DNA of 64,000 bases from an uncultured Halomonas sp. (GTDB lineage: Bacteria; Pseudomonadota; Gammaproteobacteria; Pseudomonadales; Halomonadaceae). The notes beneath the pieces are model-generated. The model saw only the letters and a list, made by a program, of their open reading frames with translations, made no database searches and was not told where the DNA came from. The stretch lies in contig NZ_CANMTQ010000008.1 of assembly GCF_947500835.1 (NCBI RefSeq), forward strand, positions 124,001 through 188,000. The letters are read 5' to 3'. The position numbers and the translations under genes are program-made. Each line of letters opens with the position of its first letter. The first letter of the stretch is position 1. Below are positions 1 to 7,968 of this stretch, one piece after another.

Positions 1-291
1 GCGAGTACCCAAAGGTAAAATGAACGCCATCGCCGGTGCGTCCAGCTCCTTGGGATAGGCCATGATGACCTGCATGATCGGCTGGCCGCCCTGGGGGTTG
101 TCGACCAGCTGCATCATTGAACACAGCTCCGCACTGCCGCCACCCTGGGGACAGCGCACTTCCCAATCCTGGAAGTTTTCGACGCTCATGTTGGGGCCTG
201 TCTGCCCTTGTTGCGCAAAGGCCTGAGGCAAGAGCCCGCCGCATAGCAGCAGCGCGAAGAGTCCAAGCCGTAGTTTGAAACGAGAAAGCAT
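1..291 (-). CDS. IalB-family exported protein, 3' part outside the window
   Basis: The frame starts at an ATG at 291 on the minus strand and stays open to base 1, so only the first 97 residues are present. Residues 1-26 form a typical Sec signal peptide (basic start, Leu-rich core, cleavage after Ala-Phe-Ala). The mature part has the pattern of the invasion-associated locus B family: a Trp-Glu-Val-Arg-Cys stretch after the signal peptide, a second cysteine shortly after, then Met-Gln-Leu and a hydrophobic strand ending Leu-Pro-Leu-Gly. The two cysteines may form a disulfide. IalB-like proteins are periplasmic and of poorly defined function in free-living bacteria, so no role is claimed. The gene lies immediately downstream of the small membrane protein at 375-668 on the same strand. 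Confidence 0.75.
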   Translation of the reverse strand, partial: MLSRFKLRLGLFALLLCGGLLPQAFAQQGQTGPNMSVENFQDWEVRCPQGGGSAELCSMMQLVDNPQGGQPIMQVIMAYPKELDAPAMAFILPLGTR

Positions 292-374
292 AGGATATGT
301 CGTCCCTGGTTGTGGTCCACCCCGCTACTTTACGTGACCGAATGGGCTTCGTCATGGGCGTGGAAAGGTTTTCA

Positions 375-668
375 TCACGCCATGAGCCAGCTCAGCACCA
401 GCAGGCCGATCACCGTCCAGACGATGCCCCCGATGATGGAACGACTCAGGAAGCTGCGAATGCCCTTGAACAGCAATAGCAGGCCGATCACCAGCATGAC
501 CATGTTGAACAGCGACGTGCTGATACCTAAAGAGCCGGATAGTCCTTCGATGAATTCGTAAATGAAAATGCCAATGCTGGCAAAAAAACCGGATAATAGA
601 TCGACCAGGGCGCGAATCGCATCGCCAATGCTCTCACCGAGCCAGTTGAAAAAACCGTCAGTTTGCAT
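375..668 (-). CDS. Small hydrophobic membrane protein, function unknown
   Basis: This is a 97-residue frame. The N-terminal half is amphipathic to hydrophobic (residues about 15-48, rich in Phe, Ile and Leu). The C-terminal half holds two probable membrane helices, about residues 54-71 and 78-96, separated by a short basic turn. There is no signal peptidase site and no recognisable domain. It is probably an inner-membrane protein. It sits between the IalB-like gene and the Lrp-type regulator, all on the minus strand, but the gaps (83 and 153 bases) do not force an operon. Composition and length look like a genuine conserved small membrane protein, but I do not recognise the family. Confidence 0.6.
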   Translation of the reverse strand: MQTDGFFNWLGESIGDAIRALVDLLSGFFASIGIFIYEFIEGLSGSLGISTSLFNMVMLVIGLLLLFKGIRSFLSRSIIGGIVWTVIGLLVLSWLMA

Positions 669-821
669 GAATCATCCATGAAGGGTGTCGGGAATAACGA
701 AATATTATTGCGTAGAGCAAGCTTATCAACTTGCCTGCGTCAAATGCCTGCAGAATGTCACATTCCTGCTGATCAAGGCTGCTCATTTCCATCTCCTGAT
801 GAAGACATCAATGTACATGCT

Positions 822-1307
822 TCAGCCTAGTGGTGCCGGCGGATGGTCGATCACCTGGCGTAGTACGAAGCTGGAGTGCACGCCGCTGACGCCCTCGATG
901 CGGGTGATGCGGTTTAGCAGCAGATCCTGATAGTCGTCCATGTCCCGCACCACCACCTTGAGCTGATAGTCGGCTTCCTGACCGGTGATCAGCAGGCACT
1001 CCAGCACCTGGGGGAGGGCATCTATTTCTTTCTCGAAATTGGCGAAGCGCTCCGGCGTATGGCGGTCCATGGAGATGTGCAGCAGCACCATCAAGCTGTA
1101 GCCAAGGCGCCTTGCGTTCACCAGGGCGCGATAGCCGATAATCAGCCCGTTTTCCTCCAGCGCCCGGACCCGACGCAGACAAGGCGAGGGCGAAAGCCCG
1201 ATACGCTCTGCCAGTTCCTGGTTGCTGATGCGACCTTCGCGCTGCAGGATGTCGAGGATGTAGCGATCATAGCGATCTAACGCAGTAGAAGTCTCGTTTG
1301 TTGGCAA
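822..1307 (-). CDS. Lrp/AsnC-family transcriptional regulator
   Basis: The 161-residue product matches the leucine-responsive regulator family in length and order. An N-terminal helix-turn-helix lies at about residues 27-55 (ISNQELAERIGLSPSPCLRR), followed by a RAM ligand-binding domain with the GQEADYQL segment expected at the effector site. Such proteins form dimers to octamers and respond to amino acids. The likely start is TTG at 1307, preceded on the minus strand by GGAA at about 8 bases; no better ATG exists in frame. It diverges from leuA across 260 bases, so it could act on leuA, on itself, or on an unlinked amino-acid gene. Which amino acid it senses cannot be read from the sequence. 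Confidence 0.9.
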   Translation of the reverse strand: MPTNETSTALDRYDRYILDILQREGRISNQELAERIGLSPSPCLRRVRALEENGLIIGYRALVNARRLGYSLMVLLHISMDRHTPERFANFEKEIDALPQVLECLLITGQEADYQLKVVVRDMDDYQDLLLNRITRIEGVSGVHSSFVLRQVIDHPPAPLG

Positions 1308-1426
1308 GAGAGAAATTCCATGTCGCCTAATTGATTTATTACGCTATTTTATGCCATTGAAGGCTGAATTCTCATCTTATTTCGCAATCTTCTATGTAGT
1401 CAAATGGCGTAAGCTGGACATCATCG

Positions 1427-1438
1427 TTATCGCGATAA
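1427..1438. promoter_or_regulatory. Perfect 12-bp palindrome in the lrp-leuA intergenic region
   Basis: TTATCGCGATAA reads identically on both strands and sits about midway between the divergent starts of the Lrp-type gene and leuA. It could be an operator half or core for the adjacent regulator. The sequence alone does not show which protein binds it. Confidence 0.3.
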
Positions 1439-1447
1439 TCCCGTTGT

Positions 1448-1480
1448 GCCGACAGCGGCTCCACAAGAGCCCTTGTCGGC
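1448..1480 (+). promoter_or_regulatory. Strong hairpin in the leuA leader
   Basis: GCCGACA (1448-1454) pairs with TGTCGGC (1474-1480), and after a 2-base mismatch on each side GGCTC (1457-1461) pairs with GAGCC (1467-1471) around the loop CACAA. A shorter AGAC/GTCT pairing follows. There is no U-tract, so it is not an intrinsic terminator as it stands. I found no leader peptide rich in Leu codons. It lies 87 bases before the leuA start and would be in its untranslated leader if transcription begins upstream of it. Confidence 0.45.
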
Positions 1481-1566
1481 GCTAGACTCACAAGGTCTGA
1501 TACACCGTTCAAACATTCGCCGGCCAAGCTGACATCCGGCATCAGTCTCCGGCAAGGACACGACCC

Positions 1567-3264
1567 ATGGCTTCTACTGCTTTTGATCATCGCAAATACG
1601 CGCCGGCAGAGCCGGTCCCGCTCACTAATCGTCAGTGGCCTTCTCGCACCTTGACCCAGGCACCCTACTGGGCCAGCGTCGATCTGCGTGACGGCAACCA
1701 GGCGCTACTCGAGCCGATGAGCGTGGAGCAGAAGAAACGGCTTTGGGCCTTGCTGGTCAAGGTCGGTCTGACTGAGATCGAGATCGGTTTTCCTGCAGCC
1801 AGTCAGCATGACTACGATTTCGTGCGCTGGCTGATCGAAGAGGACCAGATTCCGGAAGGCGTAAATATCCAAGTGTTGGTGCAGGCTCGGGAGCATTTGA
1901 TCGAGAAGACCTTTGCCGCACTGGAGGGTGCCAAACGCGCTATCGTTCATGTCTACAACTCCACCTCCAAGGTACAGCGTGAGCGGGTCTTCGAGCAGGA
2001 GCGCGAAGGCATCATCGGCATCGCCGAGCAGGGCGCCCGCTGGGTCATGGAACACGCAGCACGCTACCCGGATACCCACTGGACCTTCCAGTATTCCCCG
2101 GAAAGCTTCACCAGCACCGAGCTGGACTTTGCCGTGGAGATTTGCGAGGCGGTAATGGACGTCTGGCAGCCAACGCCGGAAAAGCCCTGCATTCTCAACC
2201 TGCCGGCCACCGTCGAAGTGGGGCCGGTCAATCATTTCGCCGATCAGATCGAGTATTTCGTCACTCATCTTAAAAACCGCGAAAGTGCGATCATTTCGCT
2301 GCATACCCACAATGATCGTGGCGGTGCTGCGGCAGCGGCGGAACTGGGGCTGCTGGCCGGCGCCGATCGTGTCGAAGGGACGCTCTTGGGTAACGGCGAA
2401 CGCACTGGCAACATGGATATCGTCACCCTGGCGATGAATCTCTACAGTCAGGGCATAGACCCGAAGCTCGATCTCTCCAATCCGGACGAGATCATTCAGG
2501 TGTGCACCGAATGCACTGGCCTGGAGGTACATCCGCGTCACCCCTGGATTGGGGAGCTGGTCTACACCGCCTTTTCCGGCAGCCATCAGGACGCCATTCG
2601 CAAGTGCCTGCACAAGCAGCAGGAGGGCGAGGCCTGGCAGGTGGCCTATCTGCCCATCGATCCCAAGGACCTGGGCCGTGACTATCAGGCGGTGATTCGC
2701 GTCAACAGCCAGTCCGGCAAGGGCGGCATGGCCTTCCTGCTCGAGCGGGATTTCGGCATCAGCCTGCCGCGCTGGATGACTCTGGAACTGGCGCCACATG
2801 TTCAGGCCGCCAGCGAGAAAACCAATGGCGAACTCTCGAGCCAGATGATTCGGGATATCCTGCTCGATACCTTCATGCAGGATGCGCCGCTTACACTCAA
2901 GGGGTATCGTCTGGACCGGGAAGGCGCCGAGAAGCTGACGGCGACACTGATGCACAATGGTGACGCCATTGCGCTGGAAGGCCAGGGCAACGGGGCGATT
3001 TCAGCCTTCATGGATGCCTGGCAGCGCCATACCGGGCAGAGCGTCAACGTGGTGGACTATGGTGAACACGCGCTGGGGGAAGGGAGCGATGCCGTTGCCA
3101 TCGCCTTCGTGCAGCTCAACGTGGACGGGGTAAGGGTCAGCGGCATGGCCGAGGACGGCGATACGGTGAGCGCCTCCCTCAAGGCGGTGCTCTCGGCGAT
3201 CAATCGCAGCAGTGCTGCCTCTGACATACTCGGCGCTTCACAGGCTCAGGCCGCGAATGCTTGA
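1567..3264 (+). CDS. leuA: 2-isopropylmalate synthase (long form)
   Basis: The enzyme condenses acetyl-CoA with 2-ketoisovalerate to 2-isopropylmalate, the committed step of leucine synthesis, in the cytosol. The product is 565 residues, the long form found in pseudomonads, actinobacteria and relatives. The catalytic TIM barrel is clear: DLRDGNQAL with Arg41 and metal-binding Asp42, and the metal-binding HTHNDRGG near residues 247-254. From about residue 430 to the end lies the LeuA dimer/regulatory domain, the site of leucine feedback in the family. The ATG at 1567 has AAGGA about 8 bases upstream. The other leucine genes (leuC, leuD, leuB) are 32 kb away at 35-38 kb, so the pathway is split. 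A structured leader precedes the gene and an intrinsic terminator follows. Confidence 0.97.
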   Translation: MASTAFDHRKYAPAEPVPLTNRQWPSRTLTQAPYWASVDLRDGNQALLEPMSVEQKKRLWALLVKVGLTEIEIGFPAASQHDYDFVRWLIEEDQIPEGVNIQVLVQAREHLIEKTFAALEGAKRAIVHVYNSTSKVQRERVFEQEREGIIGIAEQGARWVMEHAARYPDTHWTFQYSPESFTSTELDFAVEICEAVMDVWQPTPEKPCILNLPATVEVGPVNHFADQIEYFVTHLKNRESAIISLHTHNDRGGAAAAAELGLLAGADRVEGTLLGNGERTGNMDIVTLAMNLYSQGIDPKLDLSNPDEIIQVCTECTGLEVHPRHPWIGELVYTAFSGSHQDAIRKCLHKQQEGEAWQVAYLPIDPKDLGRDYQAVIRVNSQSGKGGMAFLLERDFGISLPRWMTLELAPHVQAASEKTNGELSSQMIRDILLDTFMQDAPLTLKGYRLDREGAEKLTATLMHNGDAIALEGQGNGAISAFMDAWQRHTGQSVNVVDYGEHALGEGSDAVAIAFVQLNVDGVRVSGMAEDGDTVSASLKAVLSAINRSSAASDILGASQAQAANA

Positions 3265-3293
3265 AAATTCATGAAACCTATCGCTTTTTAATG

Positions 3294-3326
3294 AAATCGG
3301 CCGCCCTTGAGGCGGCCGATTTTTTT
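3294..3326 (+). terminator. Intrinsic terminator of leuA
   Basis: A 12-bp perfect stem (3294-3305 with 3311-3322), GC-rich at its core, has a 5-base loop and runs into consecutive T residues. It lies 30 bases after the leuA stop, between convergent genes. The minus-strand T-run is only three bases, so it should act mainly on leuA. Confidence 0.92.
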
Positions 3327-3354
3327 GAAACACCACGCTGCAGCTCGCGATTGT

Positions 3355-4164
3355 TCAGTTGTCGCTGCGAACCTGGGCATGACTGATCAATGCAAAGATG
3401 AAGGTGCCTCCCAGGACGTTACCCAGCAGTGTCGGTAGCGCAAACTTGAAGGCGTAGTCGCTCATGCTGGCCTTGCCGTCGAAGACCAGATACAGCACCT
3501 CCGTGGAACCCACGATGATATGCGTGAATCCTCCAAGACCGATCAGAGAGGTAACGATCAAGATCACCCAGACCTTGGCATCTCCGGCTGCGGGTAGCAG
3601 CCATACCATGGTCGCGATCATCCAGCCGGCGATGGCGCCCTTGGCGAACATTTGGCTAACGTCGTTTTTCATGATCTTTTCTCCCAGGGCAATGAAAACG
3701 CCGTGGGTCTGGGTATCGAACAAGGGCATGGCCAAAAGAAGATAGGCGGAGATCGCGACACCGATCAGATTGCCGATGAGCACCACGCTCCATAGACGCA
3801 GCAGACAGAAAAGCTTGTAGAATCCCGGATCGGTCACCAGGGGCAGTACCGCAGTAACGGTGTTTTCGGTAAAGAGCTGTTGATGCGCCAGAATAACCAC
3901 GATGAAGCCGACGGCGTATCCCAGCGAGGAGATCAATACGCCGATATCGTTTTCCGGCAGATGGGATTTGATCAAGCCGATGGCCAGCATCGAGAAGCTC
4001 ATCGACAGGCCGGCGGCAATGGCCGACCACAGCAGCGCCGAAACGGTGCGACCAAGCTCCTTTTCTCCTTGAGTACGGATCGTCTTGTGTATGGCGGCTA
4101 CTTCGGTTTGTCGAGCGTTGTTTTCTGAATCGGAGACGCTGGATGATTCGTTGGTCTTGGACAA
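3355..4164 (-). CDS. Formate/nitrite transporter family protein (YfdC-like)
   Basis: This is a six-helix membrane protein of the FNT family. Hydrophobic helices alternate along the protein, and the family pattern AAGLSMSFSMLAIGL is in the first helix. LAHQQLFTENT, with the conserved Thr/Asn region, follows the second, and GGFTHIIVGSTEVL comes late. The long polar N-terminus and overall pattern resemble YfdC rather than FocA or NirC, so the transported anion is uncertain. The longest frame begins at a TTG at 4194. I prefer the TTG at 4164 (269 residues) because GGAAGGA lies 7-8 bases upstream of it and nothing comparable precedes the longer start. It diverges from the MgtC-like gene across a long dyad. 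Confidence 0.88.
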   Translation of the reverse strand: MSKTNESSSVSDSENNARQTEVAAIHKTIRTQGEKELGRTVSALLWSAIAAGLSMSFSMLAIGLIKSHLPENDIGVLISSLGYAVGFIVVILAHQQLFTENTVTAVLPLVTDPGFYKLFCLLRLWSVVLIGNLIGVAISAYLLLAMPLFDTQTHGVFIALGEKIMKNDVSQMFAKGAIAGWMIATMVWLLPAAGDAKVWVILIVTSLIGLGGFTHIIVGSTEVLYLVFDGKASMSDYAFKFALPTLLGNVLGGTFIFALISHAQVRSDN

Positions 4165-4200
4165 AGGGGCGATTCCTTCCGATGGAAAAAGCAAGTGTCT

Positions 4201-4251
4201 TTGAATGTGGGCGATAAGATTCAGTACCGCAACGTCTTATCGCTTATTCAA
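4201..4251. promoter_or_regulatory. Long interrupted dyad between the FNT and MgtC-like genes
   Basis: GCGATAAGA (4211-4219) is the exact inverse of TCTTATCGC (4235-4243), and outside these TTGAAT (4201-4206) mirrors ATTCAA (4246-4251). The centre is 15 bases long. It lies 37 bases upstream of the proposed FNT start and about 100 upstream of the MgtC-like start, a plausible place for an operator shared by the divergent pair. It could also form a hairpin in the FNT leader. Confidence 0.5.
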
Positions 4252-4353
4252 CGGATCAACTGCATTCAAAAGGTTCTAGGATCAAATCCTGAACGATGTT
4301 TCCCGGAAAGCTGTATTTTAGATAAACATGGTTGATTGATGCAGGGAAGGTAC

Positions 4354-5049
4354 ATGTCCGACGTTTCACTAGCGATTATGATCAATCTGGGCACTGCCTG
4401 GCTTGCGGGTAGCCTGATTGGACTGGAGCGCAGCTATCATGGTCGCCCGGCAGGGTTTCGTACCCATGCCCTGGTATGCGGTGCCTCGGCGATGCTGATG
4501 CTGGTTTCCGTACACCAGGGTGAATGGATGGCAGGCAGCAGTCTGGCGGAGACGGCAATACGGACCGATCCCACTCGCATGGCGCAAGGCATCATGACCG
4601 GCATCGGGTTTCTAGGCGCGGGAGTGATCTTCAAGGAAGGCTTGACGGTGCGCGGTCTGACTACGGCAGCATCGATCTGGGTTACCTCAGCGTTGGGTAT
4701 CCTGTTTGGTATCGGCTTTTTCTATCTTGCGGTGGTGTCAACCATTGCAACGCTGGTGACGCTTTCAACCTTTCGCTGGGTGGAAAACCGTCTGCCGAGC
4801 AAGTTCTTTGCCGATCATATGCTGTGCTACGCCATTGATGCGGTAGACGATGAGGTGAAGGTACGCAAGATGATTACCGAGCATGGATGCACCATCAAAT
4901 CAATGAGCTATAGTCTGGGGGAACGCGGCACCCTTTATCGTTACCATATGGTATTGCAAACCAACAATCAGCAGAATCTGGCCAGATTAGCGGCCTATCT
5001 TCGGGACTCGAATACCATTCAAGAGTATCGGCTAGTGTCGTCGACATGA
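4354..5049 (+). CDS. MgtC/SapB-family membrane protein
   Basis: The N-terminal domain has the MgtC signatures: AGSLIGLERSYHGRPAGFRTHAL (split by a helix boundary), then MTGIGFLGAGVIF and VRGLTTAASIWVTSALG, giving about five membrane helices over residues 1-140. A soluble C-terminal domain of about 85 residues follows and resembles an ACT-like fold. MgtC of Salmonella supports growth at low magnesium and modulates the F-ATPase; for environmental homologues the role is uncertain. A longer frame begins at 4336. The ATG at 4354 gives the usual N-terminus and has AGGGAAGG just upstream, though at short spacing. No magnesium riboswitch was recognised upstream. Confidence 0.88.
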   Translation: MSDVSLAIMINLGTAWLAGSLIGLERSYHGRPAGFRTHALVCGASAMLMLVSVHQGEWMAGSSLAETAIRTDPTRMAQGIMTGIGFLGAGVIFKEGLTVRGLTTAASIWVTSALGILFGIGFFYLAVVSTIATLVTLSTFRWVENRLPSKFFADHMLCYAIDAVDDEVKVRKMITEHGCTIKSMSYSLGERGTLYRYHMVLQTNNQQNLARLAAYLRDSNTIQEYRLVSST

Positions 5050-5088
5050 TTGCTGAAGAGCACAACCTCATAAGTAAGGAACGCAGGA

Positions 5089-6045
5089 ATGGCCGATACA
5101 ATGGCAGGTACGGCGCGTTTGATTCTCAATGGCAAGTCGTCCCAGAATCTTGAAGTTCGCGAGGCCGTCAAGGCGTTGAGAAAAGAGGGGTACGATCTAC
5201 AGGTGCGCGTTACCTGGGAGGCAGGAGATGGCCTGCGCTACGCTCAGGAAGCCTGCCATGAGGGAATAGGTCGGTTGATCGTGGGCGGCGGCGATGGCAC
5301 TGTCAGCGAGGTCGCCAATGGCTTGATGGGCCTGGACGAGGCAGAGCGTGCATCCTTGGGCATACTGCCATTGGGAAGCGCCAATGATCTTGCCAATAGT
5401 CTGGGTTTGCCCTTGTTACCGCTAGCCGCATTGCGCGTGGCGTTGAGCGTCTCGTCTCGGGCCGTGGATGTTGTGCATCTGGGAGATGACTATTTCATCA
5501 ACGTTGCTTCCGGAGGCTTTGGCGCCCAGGTGACCAGATGGACGCCTAACTCGCTCAAGCGCGTGCTGGGCGGAGGTGCCTACGCGTTGATGGGCATGTT
5601 CAGTATCTGGCGCTATCGACCCTACAGGGGGCTCATTCGCTGGACTGAAAATGGCCACGAAAAAGAGATCGAAGCACCTCTTTTTCTGCTAGCGATCGCC
5701 AACGGTTCCCAGGCCGGCGGAGGTCAACCGTTGGCGCCCCAGTCCAAGATCGATGATGGGCTGTTGGATGTGCTGATTGTGCGCCATTTCTCATCGTTGA
5801 GTGAAATGCGTCAGTTGATGACGGAACTCGAGCGTATTCCAGCAAATGGTGATTTTGTACGCACGGTGCGTACGCCGCATGTTGTTTTTCGCGCCGACGG
5901 TGCGTTTCCGATCAATCTTGATGGCGAGCCGCGTTTCCTGCGTGAGTTCGAGGCGACGCTCATACCCCGTGCTATCCGCATGCTGGTGCCCGCGAGCAGT
6001 CCATTATTGTCCTCCGTATCGTCTGCTCAAACCGAAACTGCCTGA
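5089..6045 (+). CDS. YegS-type lipid kinase (diacylglycerol kinase catalytic domain)
   Basis: The 318-residue product fits YegS-like lipid kinases. The nucleotide-binding motif GGGDGTVSEVANGL is at about residues 65-78, followed by LGILPLGSANDLANSLGLP, the conserved phosphate/substrate loop. A C-terminal beta-sandwich contains FINVASGGFGAQVT and a late INLDGEP motif. These kinases phosphorylate diacylglycerol or phosphatidylglycerol; the exact lipid cannot be told from sequence. The ATG at 5089 is preceded by AAGGA about 9 bases upstream. It follows the MgtC-like gene after 39 bases on the same strand and may be co-transcribed with it. Confidence 0.92.
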   Translation: MADTMAGTARLILNGKSSQNLEVREAVKALRKEGYDLQVRVTWEAGDGLRYAQEACHEGIGRLIVGGGDGTVSEVANGLMGLDEAERASLGILPLGSANDLANSLGLPLLPLAALRVALSVSSRAVDVVHLGDDYFINVASGGFGAQVTRWTPNSLKRVLGGGAYALMGMFSIWRYRPYRGLIRWTENGHEKEIEAPLFLLAIANGSQAGGGQPLAPQSKIDDGLLDVLIVRHFSSLSEMRQLMTELERIPANGDFVRTVRTPHVVFRADGAFPINLDGEPRFLREFEATLIPRAIRMLVPASSPLLSSVSSAQTETA

Positions 6046-6416
6046 AGCGCAACCCCGAGTTTTTCTGGGAAGCTGGCCATGAAAGCGCTCTGTCTTTAGC
6101 AAGTCATGCCTTGTAGATTACATGTTTCTCTTCACCGCTGATCTCGCTTTATCGACAACCGCATCGCTGGTGTCAACAAGCGCCAACTGACATGCGATGC
6201 TACCGATCCGTGCAGTAGTTCGCGGGGTTATTCCTGTAGCCAAGTGAGAAAAGCGCGACCTGACCTGGGCTTTTCTTAAACGTCTGGCATCTTCGTTAGC
6301 CATGGTGTGGACGGTAAAGCCGGCAGTGACAGGAAAAACCAATTGTCCTGGGGTAGACTTCTTCCCGAGCGATTCCATTTTGATCATGAAGGATCCGCAT
6401 CAAGGAGAGCTATTCC
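6046..6416. other. Intergenic stretch with no supportable gene
   Basis: About 370 bases separate the lipid kinase from the VOC gene. The only long frame is a minus-strand one (6118-6387, 89 residues). It has no ribosome-binding site at either ATG, no recognisable domain and no membrane or signal segment. The promoter of the VOC-deaminase pair should lie near the right end, but I cannot place it convincingly. Confidence 0.4.
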
Positions 6417-6845
6417 ATGCCGAGTCCATTTCATCTGGCCGTACAAGTGCGTGATATCGACGAGGCTCGAGGTTTCTATGGCGATCTACTGGGCTGCCCG
6501 GAAGGGCGCTCCAGCGATATTTGGGTCGATTTCGATCTCTATGGCCATCAACTGGTATGCCACCTGAATCCCGAGTTGGAGAGCCTGAAGGGTAACCTTC
6601 ATCGAAATGCCGTCGACGGCCACGGCGTACCCGTGCCGCACTTTGGTGTCGTGTTGGATATGCCCGAATGGGAAAGCCTTGTCGATCGTCTGACTCAGGC
6701 GGGAATACGCTTCGAGATAGAGCCTTATATTCGCTTTCATGGTGAGCCCGGCGAGCAGGGCACCATGTTCTTTTTCGACCCGTCAGGTAACGCCCTGGAA
6801 TTCAAGGCGTTTCGTGATATCAAGGGTCAACTGTTCGCTACTTGA
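6417..6845 (+). CDS. VOC-superfamily (glyoxalase/dioxygenase-like) protein
   Basis: The 142-residue single-module VOC protein has two beta-alpha-beta-beta-beta units. Predicted metal ligands are His6 ([10 protein letters not shown]), His75 (PHFGVVLD) and Glu128 (GNALEFKAF), the usual arrangement. The ATG at 6417 has AAGGAGA about 8 bases upstream. The family covers glyoxalase I, extradiol dioxygenases and antibiotic-resistance proteins; the substrate is not predictable here. It is followed after 9 bases by a cytosine-deaminase-like gene on the same strand, so the two are very likely one transcript. Confidence 0.9.
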   Translation: MPSPFHLAVQVRDIDEARGFYGDLLGCPEGRSSDIWVDFDLYGHQLVCHLNPELESLKGNLHRNAVDGHGVPVPHFGVVLDMPEWESLVDRLTQAGIRFEIEPYIRFHGEPGEQGTMFFFDPSGNALEFKAFRDIKGQLFAT

Positions 6846-6854
6846 GGGAGCATC

Positions 6855-7292
6855 ATGGATGAGTTCATGCAGGCGGCTATCGACGAAGCGCGGCAAGGTC
6901 TGGAGGAAGGGGGCGTGCCCATTGGCTCGGTACTAGTGCATCGTGGTCGTATCATTGGGCGTGGACACAATCAACGCCATCAGCGGGATAGCGTAGTGCT
7001 ACATGCTGAAATGGATGCCCTGGAGAATGCGGGACGACAGCCTGCGTCCGTCTACAGAGAGTGCGTGCTTTATACCACCCTGTCGCCTTGCCCGATGTGC
7101 AGTGGCGCGATTCTGCTTTACGGTATTCCGCGTTTGATGATTGGTGAAAACCGTACTTTCATGGGGGCGGAAGCTCATCTTCGCGAAAGTGGTGTCGAGC
7201 TGGAGGTCGTTGATAGCGACGAATGCCGCGAGTTGATGGAAGCATTCATCGAGCGTCATTCCGAGCTATGGAATGAGGACATTGGCGTATAA
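6855..7292 (+). CDS. Cytosine deaminase of the yeast Fcy1 type
   Basis: This is a zinc-dependent deaminase of 145 residues with His50-Ala-Glu52 and Pro-Cys79-Pro-Met-Cys82, the metal ligands and catalytic glutamate. Beyond the motifs shared with tRNA adenosine deaminase and guanine deaminase, it carries features of yeast cytosine deaminase: EGGVPIG near the start, GRGHNQR with Asn39, LYTTLSPC, YGIPR, IGEN, and a C-terminal helix ending Trp139-Asn-Glu-Asp142-Ile-Gly. In the yeast enzyme the equivalents of Asn39, Trp139 and Asp142 contact the pyrimidine. I therefore infer cytosine to uracil (and ammonia), in pyrimidine salvage. It differs from the larger amidohydrolase CodA of E. coli. It is in an apparent operon with the VOC gene. 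Confidence 0.82.
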   Translation: MDEFMQAAIDEARQGLEEGGVPIGSVLVHRGRIIGRGHNQRHQRDSVVLHAEMDALENAGRQPASVYRECVLYTTLSPCPMCSGAILLYGIPRLMIGENRTFMGAEAHLRESGVELEVVDSDECRELMEAFIERHSELWNEDIGV

Positions 7293-7392
7293 GTAAATGC
7301 AAGCAACCGTTCTCCCTTGCGTGAGGAGATCGGGTTTGCTGCAATAACCCTGCATCGAATGAAGGGTTCATTCATTTTCAAGGAGAGGATCG

Positions 7393-7869
7393 ATGGCCAA
7401 AGCGCCCTGGACGTTGCCTGCAGCAGCGCTGATGCTGACAATGGGCTTGGCGGCTTGTGACGATGGCGAGAAACCGTCGACGCAATCGAGTCAAACGAGT
7501 AGCGATTCAATACAGGTCGCTCAGGCATCACCACAGTCGAATGAACAGTCCAATAGCCAGGCTCAGACCGACTCATCTTCGGATGATTCAGCAACGGTTC
7601 CTGAAGAGCCCAATGCGGCAAACGACGATCAAACGATGCCAAGTGATACGTCCCCGGACGATTCCACTATTGGCAGCAGTACAGGAGAAACCGCTGCGGA
7701 TAGCTCTTGGGACAACACGGAAGATGATGTCAACGAAGCGTTGAAGGAAACGGAGAGGCGCTTCGAGGAAGCGGAGAAAGAACTCGAAGAGCAGTTCAAG
7801 GCCGCAGAAGAGGAAGACGTCAAGCAGAATCAGGAAATCGATGCGCCTGCCGGGGGAGAGCAACCCTAA
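7393..7869 (+). CDS. Acidic lipoprotein of unknown function
   Basis: The 158-residue product has a type II signal peptide with lipobox Leu19-Ala-Ala-Cys22, so it should be lipid-anchored. Residues 23-105 are low-complexity, rich in Ser, Asp, Gln and Thr. Residues about 110-150 are strongly charged, with repeated Glu-Ala-Glu and Lys-Glu and likely coiled-coil. No domain is recognised. Asp+2 and Asp+3 after the Cys would, by the E. coli rule, favour inner-membrane retention, though that rule is not universal. The start has AAGGAGAGG about 6 bases upstream. It is likely a single-gene transcript ending in the terminator at 7894. Confidence 0.8.
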   Translation: MAKAPWTLPAAALMLTMGLAACDDGEKPSTQSSQTSSDSIQVAQASPQSNEQSNSQAQTDSSSDDSATVPEEPNAANDDQTMPSDTSPDDSTIGSSTGETAADSSWDNTEDDVNEALKETERRFEEAEKELEEQFKAAEEEDVKQNQEIDAPAGGEQP

Positions 7870-7893
7870 GGGAAATATTATTAGCGCGCACGA

Positions 7894-7920
7894 AAAAGGC
7901 CCACTCAAGGTAGGCCTTTT
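7894..7920. terminator. Bidirectional terminator between the lipoprotein and cold-shock genes
   Basis: AAAAGGCC (7894-7901) pairs with GGCCTTTT (7913-7920) around an 11-base loop. It follows the lipoprotein stop on the plus strand and the first cold-shock stop on the minus strand, with U-runs of four to five bases in both directions. Confidence 0.75.
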
Positions 7921-7968
7921 ACTGCAATCCGCTTGTCGAAAGCGGGTTACTACATCAGGTAGCCGCGA

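Noticed and set aside
1308..1566. Classical leucine attenuator before leuA
   Set aside because: There is no short frame with consecutive Leu codons and no terminator hairpin with a U-tract; the hairpin at 1448-1480 lacks both.
1372..1590. 72-residue minus-strand frame in the leuA leader, considered as a possible leader or regulator gene
   Set aside because: It crosses the leuA start on the opposite strand, has no ribosome-binding site and no leucine cluster.
1705..2955. 416-residue frame antisense to leuA
   Set aside because: It mirrors the codon structure of a long GC-rich gene; leuA is certain and the antisense product has no family features.
4252..4353. Magnesium riboswitch before the MgtC-like gene
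   Set aside because: The leader is too short and lacks the expected helices; only the dyad at 4201-4251 is evident.
6118..6387. 89-residue minus-strand frame between the lipid kinase and VOC genes
   Set aside because: There is no ribosome-binding site at either ATG, no signal or membrane segment, and no recognised domain. It is kept only as part of the intergenic note.
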